Assembly: GCA_910591455.2 (NCBI GenBank)
Contig: OU342807.1
Location: 20,204,986-20,268,985 of the forward strand
DNA: 64,000 nt
DNA from: Pholis gunnellus
Taxonomy: Eukaryota > Chordata > Actinopteri > Perciformes > Pholidae
Direction: 5' to 3'
Shown: piece by piece, positions 1 to 12,400 of the stretch
Layout: each line of letters starts with the position of its first letter
Numbering within the stretch: the first letter of the stretch is position 1
Position numbers and translations under genes: made by a program
Notes under the pieces: model-generated
What the model was told of the DNA's origin: nothing
Database searches by the model: none
What the model saw: the letters and a program-made list of their open reading frames with translations, nothing else

Positions 1-1
1 A

Positions 2-235
2 CCGCCGCCGCCGCCGCCACCCCCGCCGCAGGCTCCCACAGAGGCTAGCCAGGGGGCTCCAAATTTGAGCAAACCACCGACCATGTCCTACGCCAGCGCC
101 CTCCGTGCTCCACCCAAACCCCGAGCTGTTCGCCCTGAACAGGTCAAAAAGAACAGCGACCCTCTCTCCCTCTTACAAGAGCTGAGTATAGGAAGTTCAA
201 ATGGTAGCAATGGGTACTATTCCTACTTTAAATGA
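2..235 (+). CDS. helz: helz, C-terminal end of last coding exon (partial)
   Basis: This is the 3' end of the gene for helicase with zinc finger (HELZ), an SF1-type RNA helicase linked to translation and mRNA decay. Reading from base 2, 77 residues remain before a TGA at 233-235. They begin with a proline run encoded by CCG repeats, continue through a PTMSYASALRAPPKPR stretch and end in GSNGYYSYFK. I recall the human HELZ C-terminus as having the same SYASALRAPPKPR region and SNGFYSYFK ending, so identity rests on that match and on the conserved neighbours. The helicase and zinc-finger domains lie outside the window. The gene converges with cacng1, as in mammals. The proline codon repeat at the very start may vary in length. 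Confidence 0.88.
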   Translation, partial: PPPPPPPPPQAPTEASQGAPNLSKPPTMSYASALRAPPKPRAVRPEQVKKNSDPLSLLQELSIGSSNGSNGYYSYFK

Positions 236-812
236 GTGTCACCCCTCCCACATATTAAGTAAGTGATGAGATATAAAACTAAACAAAAAAAAAAAAAGGT
301 AAAACTGTTTCTAAAAACACCAAAAAAAGATAGTGCAAAGTGCATTTACAAATTGTTTTTTTCTGCATTTTGTTTCATTTTAACTTTTTATTTGTAACGG
401 TCATCTTTTCTCCTGTTTCACATATCTGTGAAGAAAATAAGTATATATAATGAATGCATTACTGGTATATATACATACTCACTATGTATATATGAATATA
501 TACTTATATTATCTACACTTGTATATGTACGTAATGCTAAAAAAAAAAGTTATAAAATTAAAATAAATAAAAAAAAAGAGTTTGGTTGACCACTTAGCTA
601 CCTGCATATTTTTCCTAATTGAAGTTGGTTTTGTTGGTTACTAAATACGTATGTTGAAGTTTTTATCATTTTGTATTCCTCAGTTTTGAGTGGACGTCAC
701 GTCTTCATTTTTCATACTACTGTAGTTGTGGTAACGGACAAAAGCTAAGTGGTCAACTGACACAGAAACTACATGGAACAGTGTATAGAAGTAGATCAAA
801 TTTCCTCTAATC

Positions 813-820
813 TGTAAATA
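813..820 (+). promoter_or_regulatory. Pumilio response element in helz 3' UTR
   Basis: TGTAAATA fits the Pumilio recognition motif TGTANATA on the helz sense strand. It lies 8 bases upstream of the proximal poly(A) signal at 828-833. It can act only if this part is transcribed. Confidence 0.4.
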
Positions 821-827
821 TGAAGAA

Positions 828-833
828 AATAAA
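828..833 (+). terminator. candidate proximal poly(A) signal of helz
   Basis: AATAAA on the helz sense strand about 590 bases after the stop codon. Use of this site would give a short 3' UTR that keeps only the first Pumilio motif. Confidence 0.45.
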
Positions 834-2298
834 AGACTGAATTGTATGCCACAGACATGTCCTTAAATTCCTGTATCATGCTAGCTTTTGCATTATGAAT
901 TATTTTCTGTTTGTTGGCTTCTGATCCTTAATCCTTAGACATTCTGGGAATAGCTGCGAATTATTTTCAGTGATTTAGTAGTAAATGTGATTATTTACTG
1001 TTTATTTACTAAAATAACAATACAAATATTGACTGTGCATTTGACATTTCACCAATGTCTCATCAGCAACAAAAGAGTGTGAAAAATGTCAAAATAGCAG
1101 CGACCATGAGATTCCTCCTTTGTTTGTTTTAAGGATCAGAGAACAGCAGACATCACAGTCTATGATAAGATTATCCCAAACTGCTTCGCTTGTGGCCGAT
1201 GCTCAGTCATTTTATTTTATTGTATTTCTTTTCTTTGTGTCGGCAGAAATCTTCAACACAGAAATTGTTTCAATAACTGTTGAGGATATGAAGTGGGTTA
1301 TCTTTTTTTTTTGTCACTAATTGATATTGAGCTTTTTTTTTATTTTTAAAAAAGGTTGCAGTACTCTGAAGGTTTGTGAAAGTGAAGGCAGAGAGGTGAG
1401 GTCAGAGTGATGTGTCATGATGGGTAAGTTGAAACGGAGGGTGTGATCAACACTGTCTGTCAGATGTTTTTGAACACGCTAAATGTAAGCTTTTTCTGGT
1501 TAAATCTGAAGTATATTGAAACTGTAGATTCATAGTAAATACCCTTTAATAATACTCTAGTGTTTGTGGCTTTTTATTGGATTAGAAAGCACCTTGATCT
1601 TGGTCACAACAGCAAGCAGCATACTGTATTTGGATCATTGGTGCTGTCTATGCTCTTAACATACTGTTGGTCTCGCATTTGTTTTGCAGTCGTATACTTT
1701 CCCAGTTTCTAGATACCTTTTCATAGTGTAAACCAGATTGCCCAAAAAACATTTTGCCATCTTCTAATCTCTGAATAATAGACAATAATCTAAAATCTCA
1801 CACAAAAGGTGATATTTGCTCCCAGTTCCAACAAAAGCATTGATTATACAAGCGTAAATCAAAAGCATTTCCAGAATCCCTCCTTTTCTTTCTGATTTCA
1901 TGGCAATTAAAGCAAACGTATTCCTCATGCCTTTCAACACTGCTTGAGATTTAACCCAAAAAATACTACACAGTGAACGTATACAGTGCGGTGTTCAAAG
2001 ACGTATGACTGGTAATGTGTCTGTTTTTTTCGACTGAGCTAAATAAGAACAAATCGTTAATGACGTTTGCACGTTGTTGCTGGTCCTTCAATTACTTTAT
2101 TCACCGTTTTTCAGTCTGATCTGATTAATAAGTTGATGTTAAAGCGGTAGATTAATCTTCCCTTTTTAATTGAATTGAAAAAAAGCTCTGACTGTGCGTC
2201 ACATTGGCGGCGTCAACATTACTTTCGTCAAACACGACGACGTGAACACATGAACGTTCATGTTTGAATTCCAGTCAGTGAGTTGCTCTTTAGTCGAG

Positions 2299-2319
2299 AC
2301 ACACACACACACACACACT
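2299..2319. repeat. (CA)n microsatellite
   Basis: About ten uninterrupted AC units within the presumed helz 3' UTR. Confidence 0.9.
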
Positions 2320-2768
2320 GAGGCCACACAGCTGTCATGCGCATGAATTTCACTGCGAACATAGTGAAGCCTCTGTGATCTGAAGTACCTTGCAAGAGAA
2401 ATATAAAAAGATGCCGATACTATATCTGCCAGGGTTTTTCCCTTTTTTGATGAAAAGCAATACTGGAAACAGTCGTCCAGTGCTCGGTCCTGTTATATGT
2501 AATTAATTTTAATTGTTAAAACACCACTGCCCCATTTGCAAATTCCTACATCCTGCTGTTTCATGGCTTTCATACAGCAGTTACAGTTAAATCTCTTAAA
2601 ATGTCACTTCCCCAGAAAGCTAGTGCCCCACAGCGAATAACTTAGATGTTTTTAAACAGTCAGCGGAGAGCTTCGTTGTTTTCTCTTTTTTTCTTTGTGC
2701 GTTTTTAAGTTTTGACATTGTAATTCAAAGGTCCAGACTTTCTGACTTGGCGGAGAACAACACATACT

Positions 2769-2776
2769 TGTAAATA
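2769..2776 (+). promoter_or_regulatory. second Pumilio response element, helz 3' UTR
   Basis: A second TGTAAATA on the sense strand of the presumed long helz 3' UTR. It would be present only in the long isoform ending near 4065. Confidence 0.35.
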
Positions 2777-4042
2777 TGCATTTTCTAGGTATTTACAAAC
2801 AAGAACTTTGGGATCGCCTCAATTTTGTAGAAGCTGTTCAAAGAAGAGGTATGCCCTTTTTAATTATGCAAATTCACAAAAAATAATAATTCTAAAAATG
2901 GACAACAACAACCTAGTTGGTAGTTGCGACATCTTGTTGACAACTTTTTAGATTTTTTTTCTTTTTTCTTTTACTTATTAAGATGGTGTCTGGCTGATTT
3001 GACAAAGAGGAGAACTTCTGTTGCAGCTGTTATAAGATGACTTATTTCACTGTACAATACATATTTTTAAGTATATGTTGCTGAATTTGTCCTGTTCTGT
3101 TATCTCACCGCTGTACAACAATCAACATGGTTTTGTTTTTGTAATGTGAAGTTTTTTTTTCTTTTCATGCATGTTGAGATGACCTGGCTGGTTTTTAGCC
3201 CTGTTTTTATTAGTTTGTATTGATTTGTGGATGAAAAAAAGAAAAAGAAAAAAAAGCTTTTGTTCAACCTACAGAATCAAATTTTGGTATATTATTTGAT
3301 GTGTACAATAACTTGTGACAATATCAACAAAACTATTGTAATATTTTACTAACATGTCAATCGAATATGTAATGGTTATGTAAGTTCTTTATTTCTGCGG
3401 TTTCTTAGCAGGGCTAAAGCTGAGGTTGCTCCCTGGTGTGTGTTGTATTTCCGAAGCTTTGGACGTGTTCGTTTGGGGGACTCATCTCTCCCCAAAGCAG
3501 TCATTGGCTAATCTCTGAAGTTGTGCAATACTAATATTTCACCGCTTCTTCACTTTTATTTATTTTTGAGGCAGCAGAGATTGAGCCAAAGACATTTTAA
3601 AGGGATTTTATTTACAAATCTTTGTCATTGCTGATTTGTTTTTATGGCTTCATTTCTGTCCTTTTTGTTTCGTAAAATGAGTTTCGATAGGATCTTTGCT
3701 ATGAAACAAAGGGTTCCACCTCCTAATATTGCACCATATATCATCATATGAATTACTTTCTTTAAAGAAAACAAAGCGAAACCAACACGTGTGTGTGTGT
3801 GTCTGGCACATGGAAAGGGAGCAACCTTTTGCCCAGCCAGTAGAGAGCACTGTGTTCAGCCTTCTATAAACGCCACATCTCTTCCTGTTATCTGTTTGCT
3901 CTCCTCTGTTCTTCCCTCGCTGCAGTGAATCAATGGCACACCTGTTCCCCCAGCCTCCCATTCTCATTGGTTCCTCCCTCGTGGGTACAAAATAATGAAT
4001 AGATCTGTTTTACTCTTCTTCATTTCAATTGGTGGTGGTTAT

Positions 4043-4048
4043 AATAAA
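4043..4048 (+). terminator. candidate distal poly(A) signal of helz
   Basis: AATAAA followed within about 30 bases by TGTGTTT and then long U-rich runs, as expected for a strong cleavage site. I take it as the likely end of helz. Confidence 0.45.
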
Positions 4049-4065
4049 GGATTTAGACTGTGTTT

Positions 4066-6131
4066 CAAAAGTTTATTTTCTTTTTTATTTGTTTCTCTAT
4101 TAAAGTGTTTTTATTGAAACTGCTCGAGTTCTTTCTTTTTTTTTCGTCCTCTGCATTACACTGTAGTACTATAGAGAAGCCTGTGTGCCTCTATTGAATA
4201 CCAGCCACTGTGTACAGGAACTATTAGGGGTTTGAAGTTAATTAATTCAACGTCAAAGGTTTCCACTATCTTCCTAGAAAATGGTCACAGTGTCGGCAGC
4301 AGCTTCTCCTTTGTCGTGACCTGGCTCGTAGGTGGTGACAAAAGAAGGGACATGCACACAGTTGTACGAGGAAGATTATATTTATGTACAGAATTTGCAA
4401 AACAGTATGCTAACTACATGTATGAAATAGTCAGCTCAGTTAGTGGATGTATGAAAGGGCGTAGCTAAAAGAAACTACAAAAATAAGATCTCCAAGGAGA
4501 GCTGGTGATGGAGTGACCAGGTGCATCCAGTTGGGCTAATTTATTGTCCGTCTACCAGGACGTGAAGGGACACACGAAACGCAACGCGCACTAATTCTGT
4601 CAACCATCCACTCATCCTCGCTCCTTTTGTCTTTGATTCATGGAAGCAAAGGAAACAAACCAAAGACACAAAGCATCGTCGTACAAAAGTTTTCCAAAGC
4701 TTATTAAGATTTAATTTTTTGGTTACAAAGATAAAGCACATTTCAAAAAATCACCTACACAGAATACACTGCATTCAGAAATGTGTTTAATTTGATGCCA
4801 TATTTAAAGAAAAATACTAAGAAACATAAGAAAGAGAATATAGAAATACACTTTTATATAACATTTTTTCTTCTTTTTGTTTCACTTGTTTTTTAGTTAA
4901 AACGTATCAGAAAAGGCAAAAGAAATATAATTAGAAATAAAACAAATGGACTTCAGCCCTTAATAGCTTCATAGCATGGATGCTTTCTCTCACAAACAGC
5001 TGCAGGTTTTGCACAAAAAGTTCAAATACATTACCCACAGCTACAGCACAACACAAGACCGTACAGGCTCCTGTCAAGAAAAATCACGTTTAGCATGAAA
5101 TTTCACTTTGTGCAAACCTGAATAACTTTACTCTCCGGTGTTGTTGTTTTTCATACTTTCTTTGTTGTGATGTTGCACTCCACCTCGGAAAAGGTCTATA
5201 GTATTGTATATGGTTTTGTATACAATATACAATACAATATATTTATATTGTATGTGGTGTGAAGGCCCGGTAAGCAAAGCCAATTTGCCACGTGTTTCTA
5301 ACAGGTCATGATGACTCATGAAAACGAACAGAGAATTATTTGTATCAGTTTGGTTTGGAAGCTGTCAACAAAAAGTAAAAGGCCTTGTATGTGCACCTGC
5401 TAGAGCTGAACCTTTTCCAACATGCAGACCATGTGGGTGTTTAGCATTCAGCCTGCCACACGAGCAAACCTGCTCTGTGCTGCGGCTTTGCCTGAAATCA
5501 GTCATCTTTAAAGGTTCTTTGTAAATCTTAGAAATATAAAATGCACATTTGAATACATATGTCGTAACTTATCTTACTTAATCGATATTTCTTGTAAGTA
5601 AATGATTCCTTGAGCGATCCCACACAAAAATCCACAGATGACCAGACCGATATATACAAGATATCACACATAAAATCAAAAAAAAGGTCACTGCTTCACA
5701 CAACAGGCCGTAACTGTTTGAACTATATTCTCAGAATGTGAATGAAACTAACTTAACCTTAACCCTATAACATATTTGGGAGACCAAACCAGACGGTGTC
5801 ACATAACAGTGACGTCTGTTAAAAGATTTTTAACATTTCTTTTTAATGTGCTGGCAGTGAAAGAGTTTCAGCCAAAAGAGAAGAAACAGAAGTGGAAGTG
5901 CTGTTGGCTCTTACTGAGAAGTATGGTTGTTTCTAGGCCTCAGGTCAGATTTGAGCTCTGATCTCCAACACGAACCATAGCAAAGAAGGTGCTGCTGAGG
6001 ATGTTTCACTCTGGGTGAGCATACAGGAAAAGGCAAACATTCAAAATGTATAATTGCAAGAAGGTAATTTTCCCATCTTGGCTATGGTCCACCCACAACC
6101 AAACCAGTTTCTGTCATCATGCCGTTACTCT
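4066..6131. other. space between convergent helz and cacng1
   Basis: No gene was recognised here. The stretch is AT-rich, with a dyad-rich block at 5215-5252 and scattered short open frames without family similarity. Another AATAAA on the - strand at 4540-4545 could serve a longer cacng1 3' UTR. Confidence 0.5.
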
Positions 6132-6137
6132 TTTATT
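6132..6137 (-). terminator. candidate poly(A) signal of cacng1
   Basis: On the - strand AATAAA lies about 100 bases after the cacng1 stop codon. It is followed by a TTGGTTTGGTTGTGGG-type GU-rich element, which favours cleavage here and a short 3' UTR. Confidence 0.5.
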
Positions 6138-6235
6138 TCCAGCTACTGTTCTTGAAATACATTTTTACTCAAATCTGTTCTCAAAGCAAAAGACACAGTC
6201 ACTCTCATCCTGCATTGATCTCGTCTGTCTAGCTA

Positions 6236-6468
6236 TCACTCGACTTGATCCGGTTCGGCATCCATGCAAGTCTCCCACGGATTCCTGGGCATCTGGGGCA
6301 TGGAGAGGAGCAGCAGGGCGATGCCAGTGAGAAAGAGGAGGACGAAGCCGCTGCAGGCACAAGCGAAGGACCAGCCGTAGTAGTACTCGATCCAGGTTGT
6401 GTCCTCGCTCTCGATCATGCGTTTGACCGACTGGTGCATCACTTCCAGTGAGATGAAGGAACAGAGAC
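6236..6468 (-). CDS. cacng1: cacng1 coding exon 4
   Basis: Acceptor CACCAG precedes base 6468 and the TGA stop is at 6238-6236. It encodes the end of TM3, the loop with the SVKRMIESEDTTWIEYYYGWS stretch (strongly gamma-1-like), TM4 and the short cytoplasmic tail. Confidence 0.95.
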
Positions 6469-9400
6469 CTGGTGATGGACAGGGATGTGTGGAGCATGAG
6501 TCGGGTAGTGCAGCTCTCATCACAATACAAATGATGTGACCATAAAGGCAAAGTGAGTTTTTTTGCATTCCAAAATGTAAATTTGGTTGGTTTACTGGAC
6601 TCACCTGCAAATGCAAAAAACATGCCGGCAGGTTTGAGGAGGTAGTCTCTTCCTTTGCCTTTACCGGTACAGGATCCGATCAAACACAGAGAGCCCAGGA
6701 TCATGAAGGCCAGACTGAAGATGGCGATGGCTGCGGCCGAGATGTTGTACTCTGAAGAGAAAGAAACCAAGAGTGTTGACAGGATGTAGTTCATTAATTA
6801 CCTTTGCAATCCACTGACATCAAATATGTTAAGATCATTGTCATCATATTATGTAATGGCACATTGTTCACATGGAGTGAAATGCATTTATTGTAATGTG
6901 TGTTAGAGACACATTTTCTACAATCAAATGTAAGAGACTGCTTTAACAAACCGTCTGAATTATTCAAAAGTCACATCGCTACTTTTGTGTGATTTTATTT
7001 TTTGTCTGTTACACCCAAGCTGTTAAGTTCCTGCTGAAGACTTACAAAAATCACAGATGTATAGTTCATTTTTTTTTTAAATGTTGTTTCCTAAAACAGT
7101 TGAGCACTGTAGTTTGTGGAAAATATCCTTCAAACTGAGTAAACTGTGCATTTGTTTGGGGGACACACACTCCGTGGGATCGACTCAAAGTAAACTGCAG
7201 TGGCCACGTTCATGGTAATGATGGAACATGTCACCCAGTGCAACAGTGTGTCTCATTGATGTGCTTTTAATAGTGTTTGGACAACGATGGAGCTCTATGG
7301 CGCAGAGGAGGCTTCAGCTACGCAGGTAATAACTCCATTTCTGTTAGTTTTGGTCTTTTCATGGAATTTGTTGACTGTAAGAAAAAAAAATTTAATTTCA
7401 CAAGATTTGCTATTAAGGCAATAACCTTTCATTCTACATAAAAATATGCTGTATGATTGTAATTTGTTTACAGATAAAGGGTGTCTCTGTAACAGGGACA
7501 GCAGCTGGCTTGTTTTTTTTCCGATCAGAGAGGTGGATGTGATGGGAGGCCTTTGATCTGCCGCCTTTTTGCCTGTGAACCATGCCCAGGAGAGAGGCAC
7601 TCCTTTGGGGGAGAGAGCCTTCATCTACTGCTGGCAGGGGAGGATGAGCCGCACCCTGAACACGTTGTGTTCTCTGAGATACTGCACGTCTGTTGGAGCT
7701 CATTGGCCGGCTCAACACCAAAGTTTCTCAAAAGCCAAAGCAAGGGAGACATCAAAGGATACCAGTGTTTCAGTCATACAGGACTCATTCAGTGGTTGAC
7801 ATGTAAAAAAGTCTGTAGTGCCGTAGTTAGGGGAAATTTAAAAAAAAGGCTTCACTCAGGCCCAACAAGTTTTTGGGTTTGATGTCACAGTATTGCAGTA
7901 TATGTGATTTCTTTCTCTGTAAGATAGTGTTATACATAGCTTTCTTCATGTGTATAGTTATATGTGTATGTGTGTATGCATGTATGTATATATGCTGTAG
8001 GTTCTGGTATATGTGATTTATGTGTGAATAGACATGTGCACGAGTTGCTTCTCTTTATGTATGTAGGAGAGATTTGACGAAGAAAATAATCAAAGTTCAG
8101 GATTTTAGATTTGATTTAGTTGACTTTCTTATAGCTCAGTCAAGAGTGAATAACACGACAGGGGACTTAGGTCAGTGCTGCAATCAATCAGTAAACATAC
8201 AGTGTTACCCCCATGGGCTGCATGTGTGTGTGTTGTTAGAGGATGGGGGAGGGGTACCTATGTATTATTGCATTAGCGTCTCTGAGTTTAGGGTGTGTGT
8301 GTGTGTGTATCACACCCCAATAATTGAGTATGACAGTGCTCCACATGTGCTCGACCCCCTAACGCACATTACATGGGAGGGCTGTCATACATGCGCTGGC
8401 TGTACGGTCACACTGGAGAGAGGAACATGGAGAGAATGGGGGGCTGGAACAAACACACACACACAGCTCTAACACGTTGACTGGACCGTATGTACACAGA
8501 CCGTATTCGTTTGCACTGTTCCTGAGGAGCCATGTGTGAAACACAGTCAGCCTTGTGTCAGTACACAACGGCTGTGTCTTGAAAATGATCTGGCGATATG
8601 ATACGTAATATATTGCGATTAAAAAAAAAAATCTACTTTTAGAAAAACTGTCATTGTATAAAGAGCACACAGTCATATGCATACACTCTGAGTAAAAAAA
8701 ACTTCTTTTTTTTTTACGCAATCAGAACAGTAGGATCTGCATTTGCATTACTTTTTGTGCAGTCTGAGACACTTTCTGTCACAAATCTTTGCATGTAAAC
8801 TATTAAACAGAATCTATACAGTATCACAATACTCAATTGTATCAATATTTCTTTAAATTATGTGATTTAGTGGGTGAGCTTGGACCCCCCAGCTACCGAT
8901 TATCATAGGGGAAGAAACTGTTTTCAAAAAGTATTAGTATACGTATATATATTCCTGATAAAAACGTCTGAGGCACACTGTAGGAATAAGCATACATCAC
9001 ATATATGGGCTCTGTTTTTGCAGAAAGAAATATGAAGTTTTTCCAGTTATTACCCGTGTGAGCATGTTGACTTTTAGCCTGTAGGACAAAGGGTTGGGAA
9101 ACAATAAAAGAAAATCCAATTGCCTTCCACCCAGAACTTCTACATATCCAATGTTGAGTTTTATCATTGACAGCTGGTCCAATACACCTGCTGTGACACC
9201 AATAACTGTTCTGAGGTCAGCAGTAAAACATGAGTGGAAATCTGAATCGTAGATCAGAGCAGAGCCGCAGCAGCAGGTGAGGTCAGTTGGGAATACGCGA
9301 TGAAGCCAGTTTGATGTTTTACTTCACACAGACTGGGAAGTCCTAATGTTCTAAGGAATATATTTCAAAATGAATTCACAAATGAATCTCTCCCCTTTTC

Positions 9401-12400
9401 ATGGTTAGACACGATAGCATGAAAGTAACGACGATAGGGGAACAATAACAGAAACCTACCTTTTTGTGTTTTATATTCAAATATCTCGGTATCCAGCCCT
9501 GGAGTGAAGTGTCTGAAGTAAGTGCAGTTTTCCTCTGTGAAAAGAAAGAAAATAGGGTTTAGTTCAAATTTACACCGACATCAGATGATTTCTGGGCCCT
9601 TTGAGGCAGGTGTAAACACAACAATAGTATATACATCATGTATATTATCACCACATGGAATTGTTATGGCTGACGTGTTGTCAGCTGCCCATTTACAAAG
9701 CAGACATTTGTATTCATTTGGAGTCACAATTGTGTGTTTCAGTGCCTGTATGCAGTTTGCTACTTGCTGCCATAAAAGGGGTTGATATGAAGATACTGAG
9801 AGAAAGTTGCAGGCCTTTAAAACCAAAACAATGTGCTGAAACAACACTAACATGTTCTTTAATTAATATATAATCCTCTGTGGCTTCATCACCATGAGCC
9901 TCTCACGTTACACAGTCATTTGGTCTGATGTTGTATTACGTTTTTATAATTAAAACATCACTGGGTTTGATTGAACTGTTCTTTGATGTATTCTACTGAA
10001 TATCATGACATTTCATGACATTCAATTTAAATGTCTTAATATGCAAATACATGCTTAATGCGTAAAACAATGAGGGAACCATCAAGAAAGGGTCATGTAG
10101 CTGAGATGTAATAGTTCATTAGTTCATTAAAGTGGCACCATGATGGATGCTTTGGACTGCTTTCAACTCTGAAGACCAGTGTGCCCATTCTCTGATTATC
10201 TCACTTTGTTAACCAAAATCTTTTTTAATCCAATCCAAGTTGCCTAAATTCAACCAAATTGCAGTTGCTGGAAAATAAACCAAATCTTTATCAAAATGGT
10301 CATGTTACGAACATCTTTTTGTTGACTTTTGCTGTAAACTTGACCCCTAATCTGTGTTTTAGAATTCATTTCTATTTCACTAAATAACCTGAAGTTGTGT
10401 TTAGGGCCACGTCTTCTTTCTTTGCTGAACCACTGAACTTGTTCACACTTCTATTTGATCATGAATAAATGATGGATGGATGGATATAAAAATCATATTT
10501 ATAGAGCTTTTTGCACCATATGTATCACATGAACATGATACGTTGAAGATCGTCTCAGATCCATCCCACATTGTTTTTACAAAAGCATCTCACAGATTGA
10601 CACTACCAGGATAATATTACCACTAAAATAGTTATGAGATGGCGTGCAGACCCTGGTCTGCTTTGTGTGGGTCGCTTGTCAAAGTAAATATAAAATAGCC
10701 ACAGCAGACATCTCGATCGTCTCTCCTGTTGAGCAGACAAGGTGTTAAACCTTGGGGATTTGCACAATGAAGCCAGGCCGCTTTATGTGGTCACAGGCCG
10801 GTTTGGTAGAGTAAACATTTTTAAATATAAAAAAAAGAAAAAAAGAAAACAGGTTCAGCTTCCAAGTCAAATCATTGACTTATCTCATACCACATACTTC
10901 CTGTAGGGACATGGTTAAAAGTAGTTGATAAAGTGCACACAGGGTGGTAACATCTGAGGCTTCACTTCATGTAATGCGTGTTTCTGAAAGCAGAAGAATG
11001 TCTTGGCATTAAAAAGAAATAACTTGTGGGTTCGGCTGATCGTATGTGCAGAAGGGGTGAGGACGGTTATGTGCAGTATGTAACACCAGATCACTCTGTC
11101 ACATCTACTCTCATGCAAAGTCAAGTGCACATCAATGATGATTAATCTATGAGGTCTCCACTCACACGGATGTTCCTAATCCATTTTTACAGACAGCTCC
11201 ACCATAGGACGTTTTTGAAATGCTTTCATGCGAAATTGTGTAGTACTGCGTGGCATCGCATGATGGTTATAGCTTGACGACCCGGGCTGGGATGGTAGAT
11301 CGTTTTCCTATGTACCCTGGAAACTATGGAAATAAGCTAAATGGGATGTCAGATGGCTCTACCAGGAAACAGCAGAGTAATCTGATATAATAGGCAAAAA
11401 ACAATAACTCTGAGTCATATTTTTCAAAGCCAAGGCAACATTGCAATGTTTACAAAAACCTCCTTTGAAATTAAAAGCTTTTAATGCTGCCGGCCAACAC
11501 GATACAGCACACACGTACAAACATAAATGTTTTTATGAATGAGTACGGGGACTGGCCATTAAAAACAGAGGTTGTTACTAAGCAACGAGCTCCGCCGTTT
11601 TGACTGTAGAAGGCACATATTAAAGAGAGGTGGGTGTGATAGAGGCTTGTCAACTATCAGCACTCCTGAGCCAGACCTTTGTGTTGAAAAGAGAGGCTGA
11701 GAAATATCTTTGAACTCCACTAACTTCCCAGAAATATTCAGACAACTCCTTCAAAGGCAGGAAACATGGCCTCACCTGTATGTGAGGTAAGATGTCTTTT
11801 TTAGGTCCAGGGTGGACAAATGGCAGGCCAAGTGTCTCTTCATTCACTAAATGCATATCAGGTTTGTTATGCATGTTGAAGTGGAGCCACTCAGCATTTA
11901 TTAAGCCTTGGAGTGGTTGCTTTGAGCTCATAATCTGTATCAAGCAGCTTGAGTCCCACATGTGAATGTGTGTTGCCTATTTACACCTTTTTGTGCCATC
12001 TTTACAACGCAAAGCCTCAATAAAAATATGAGGAGCTGGAGGTGATAAATATATCTGCTCGCCGCAAATGACGTACACACACTGACACGCACTGCTGCAC
12101 CACTTGTGTGCTGGTCCTTTTCCTGCTAGGGTCTGCTGACAAGTGCTGTAAAGCCCCTCTTATTCCTAATAGGGTAAATCCGTCATCTTTCCAAAGATCA
12201 GTTGAGGACATCGGATTAGCAGCATTTTTGCGCAACGCAGATCACACTTTATATAGCTTTGGCATGCGCTGTCTATTCATTTTGTCAGCGGCGGAAGCTT
12301 TGATTGGCACAGACCTCTGAGCCCTGGTGTTTGTTTTGTCTGCTCTATTTCTAGTCGTTGCCTTCCTTATTCTCAGGTTTACAAGTGTCGACGACTTCAA

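Larger units (their letters stand above)
236..4065 (+). other. helz: probable long 3' UTR of helz
   Basis: This AT-rich stretch lies directly after the helz stop codon and has no coding signal of its own. It contains many U-rich runs, an AU-rich block near 450-540 with repeated TATATA units, and a (CA)n tract near 2299-2319. Two poly(A) signals of the form AATAAA are plausible ends: 828-833 and 4043-4048. The second is followed by GU- and U-rich sequence, the usual downstream element. Mammalian HELZ also has a very long 3' UTR. The exact end is inferred. Confidence 0.55.

Noticed and set aside
6165..6794. 209-codon - strand frame across cacng1 exons 3 and 4
   Set aside because: It reads exon 3 correctly, then continues through the 136-base intron and out of frame into exon 4. 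The spliced model explains the sequence better.
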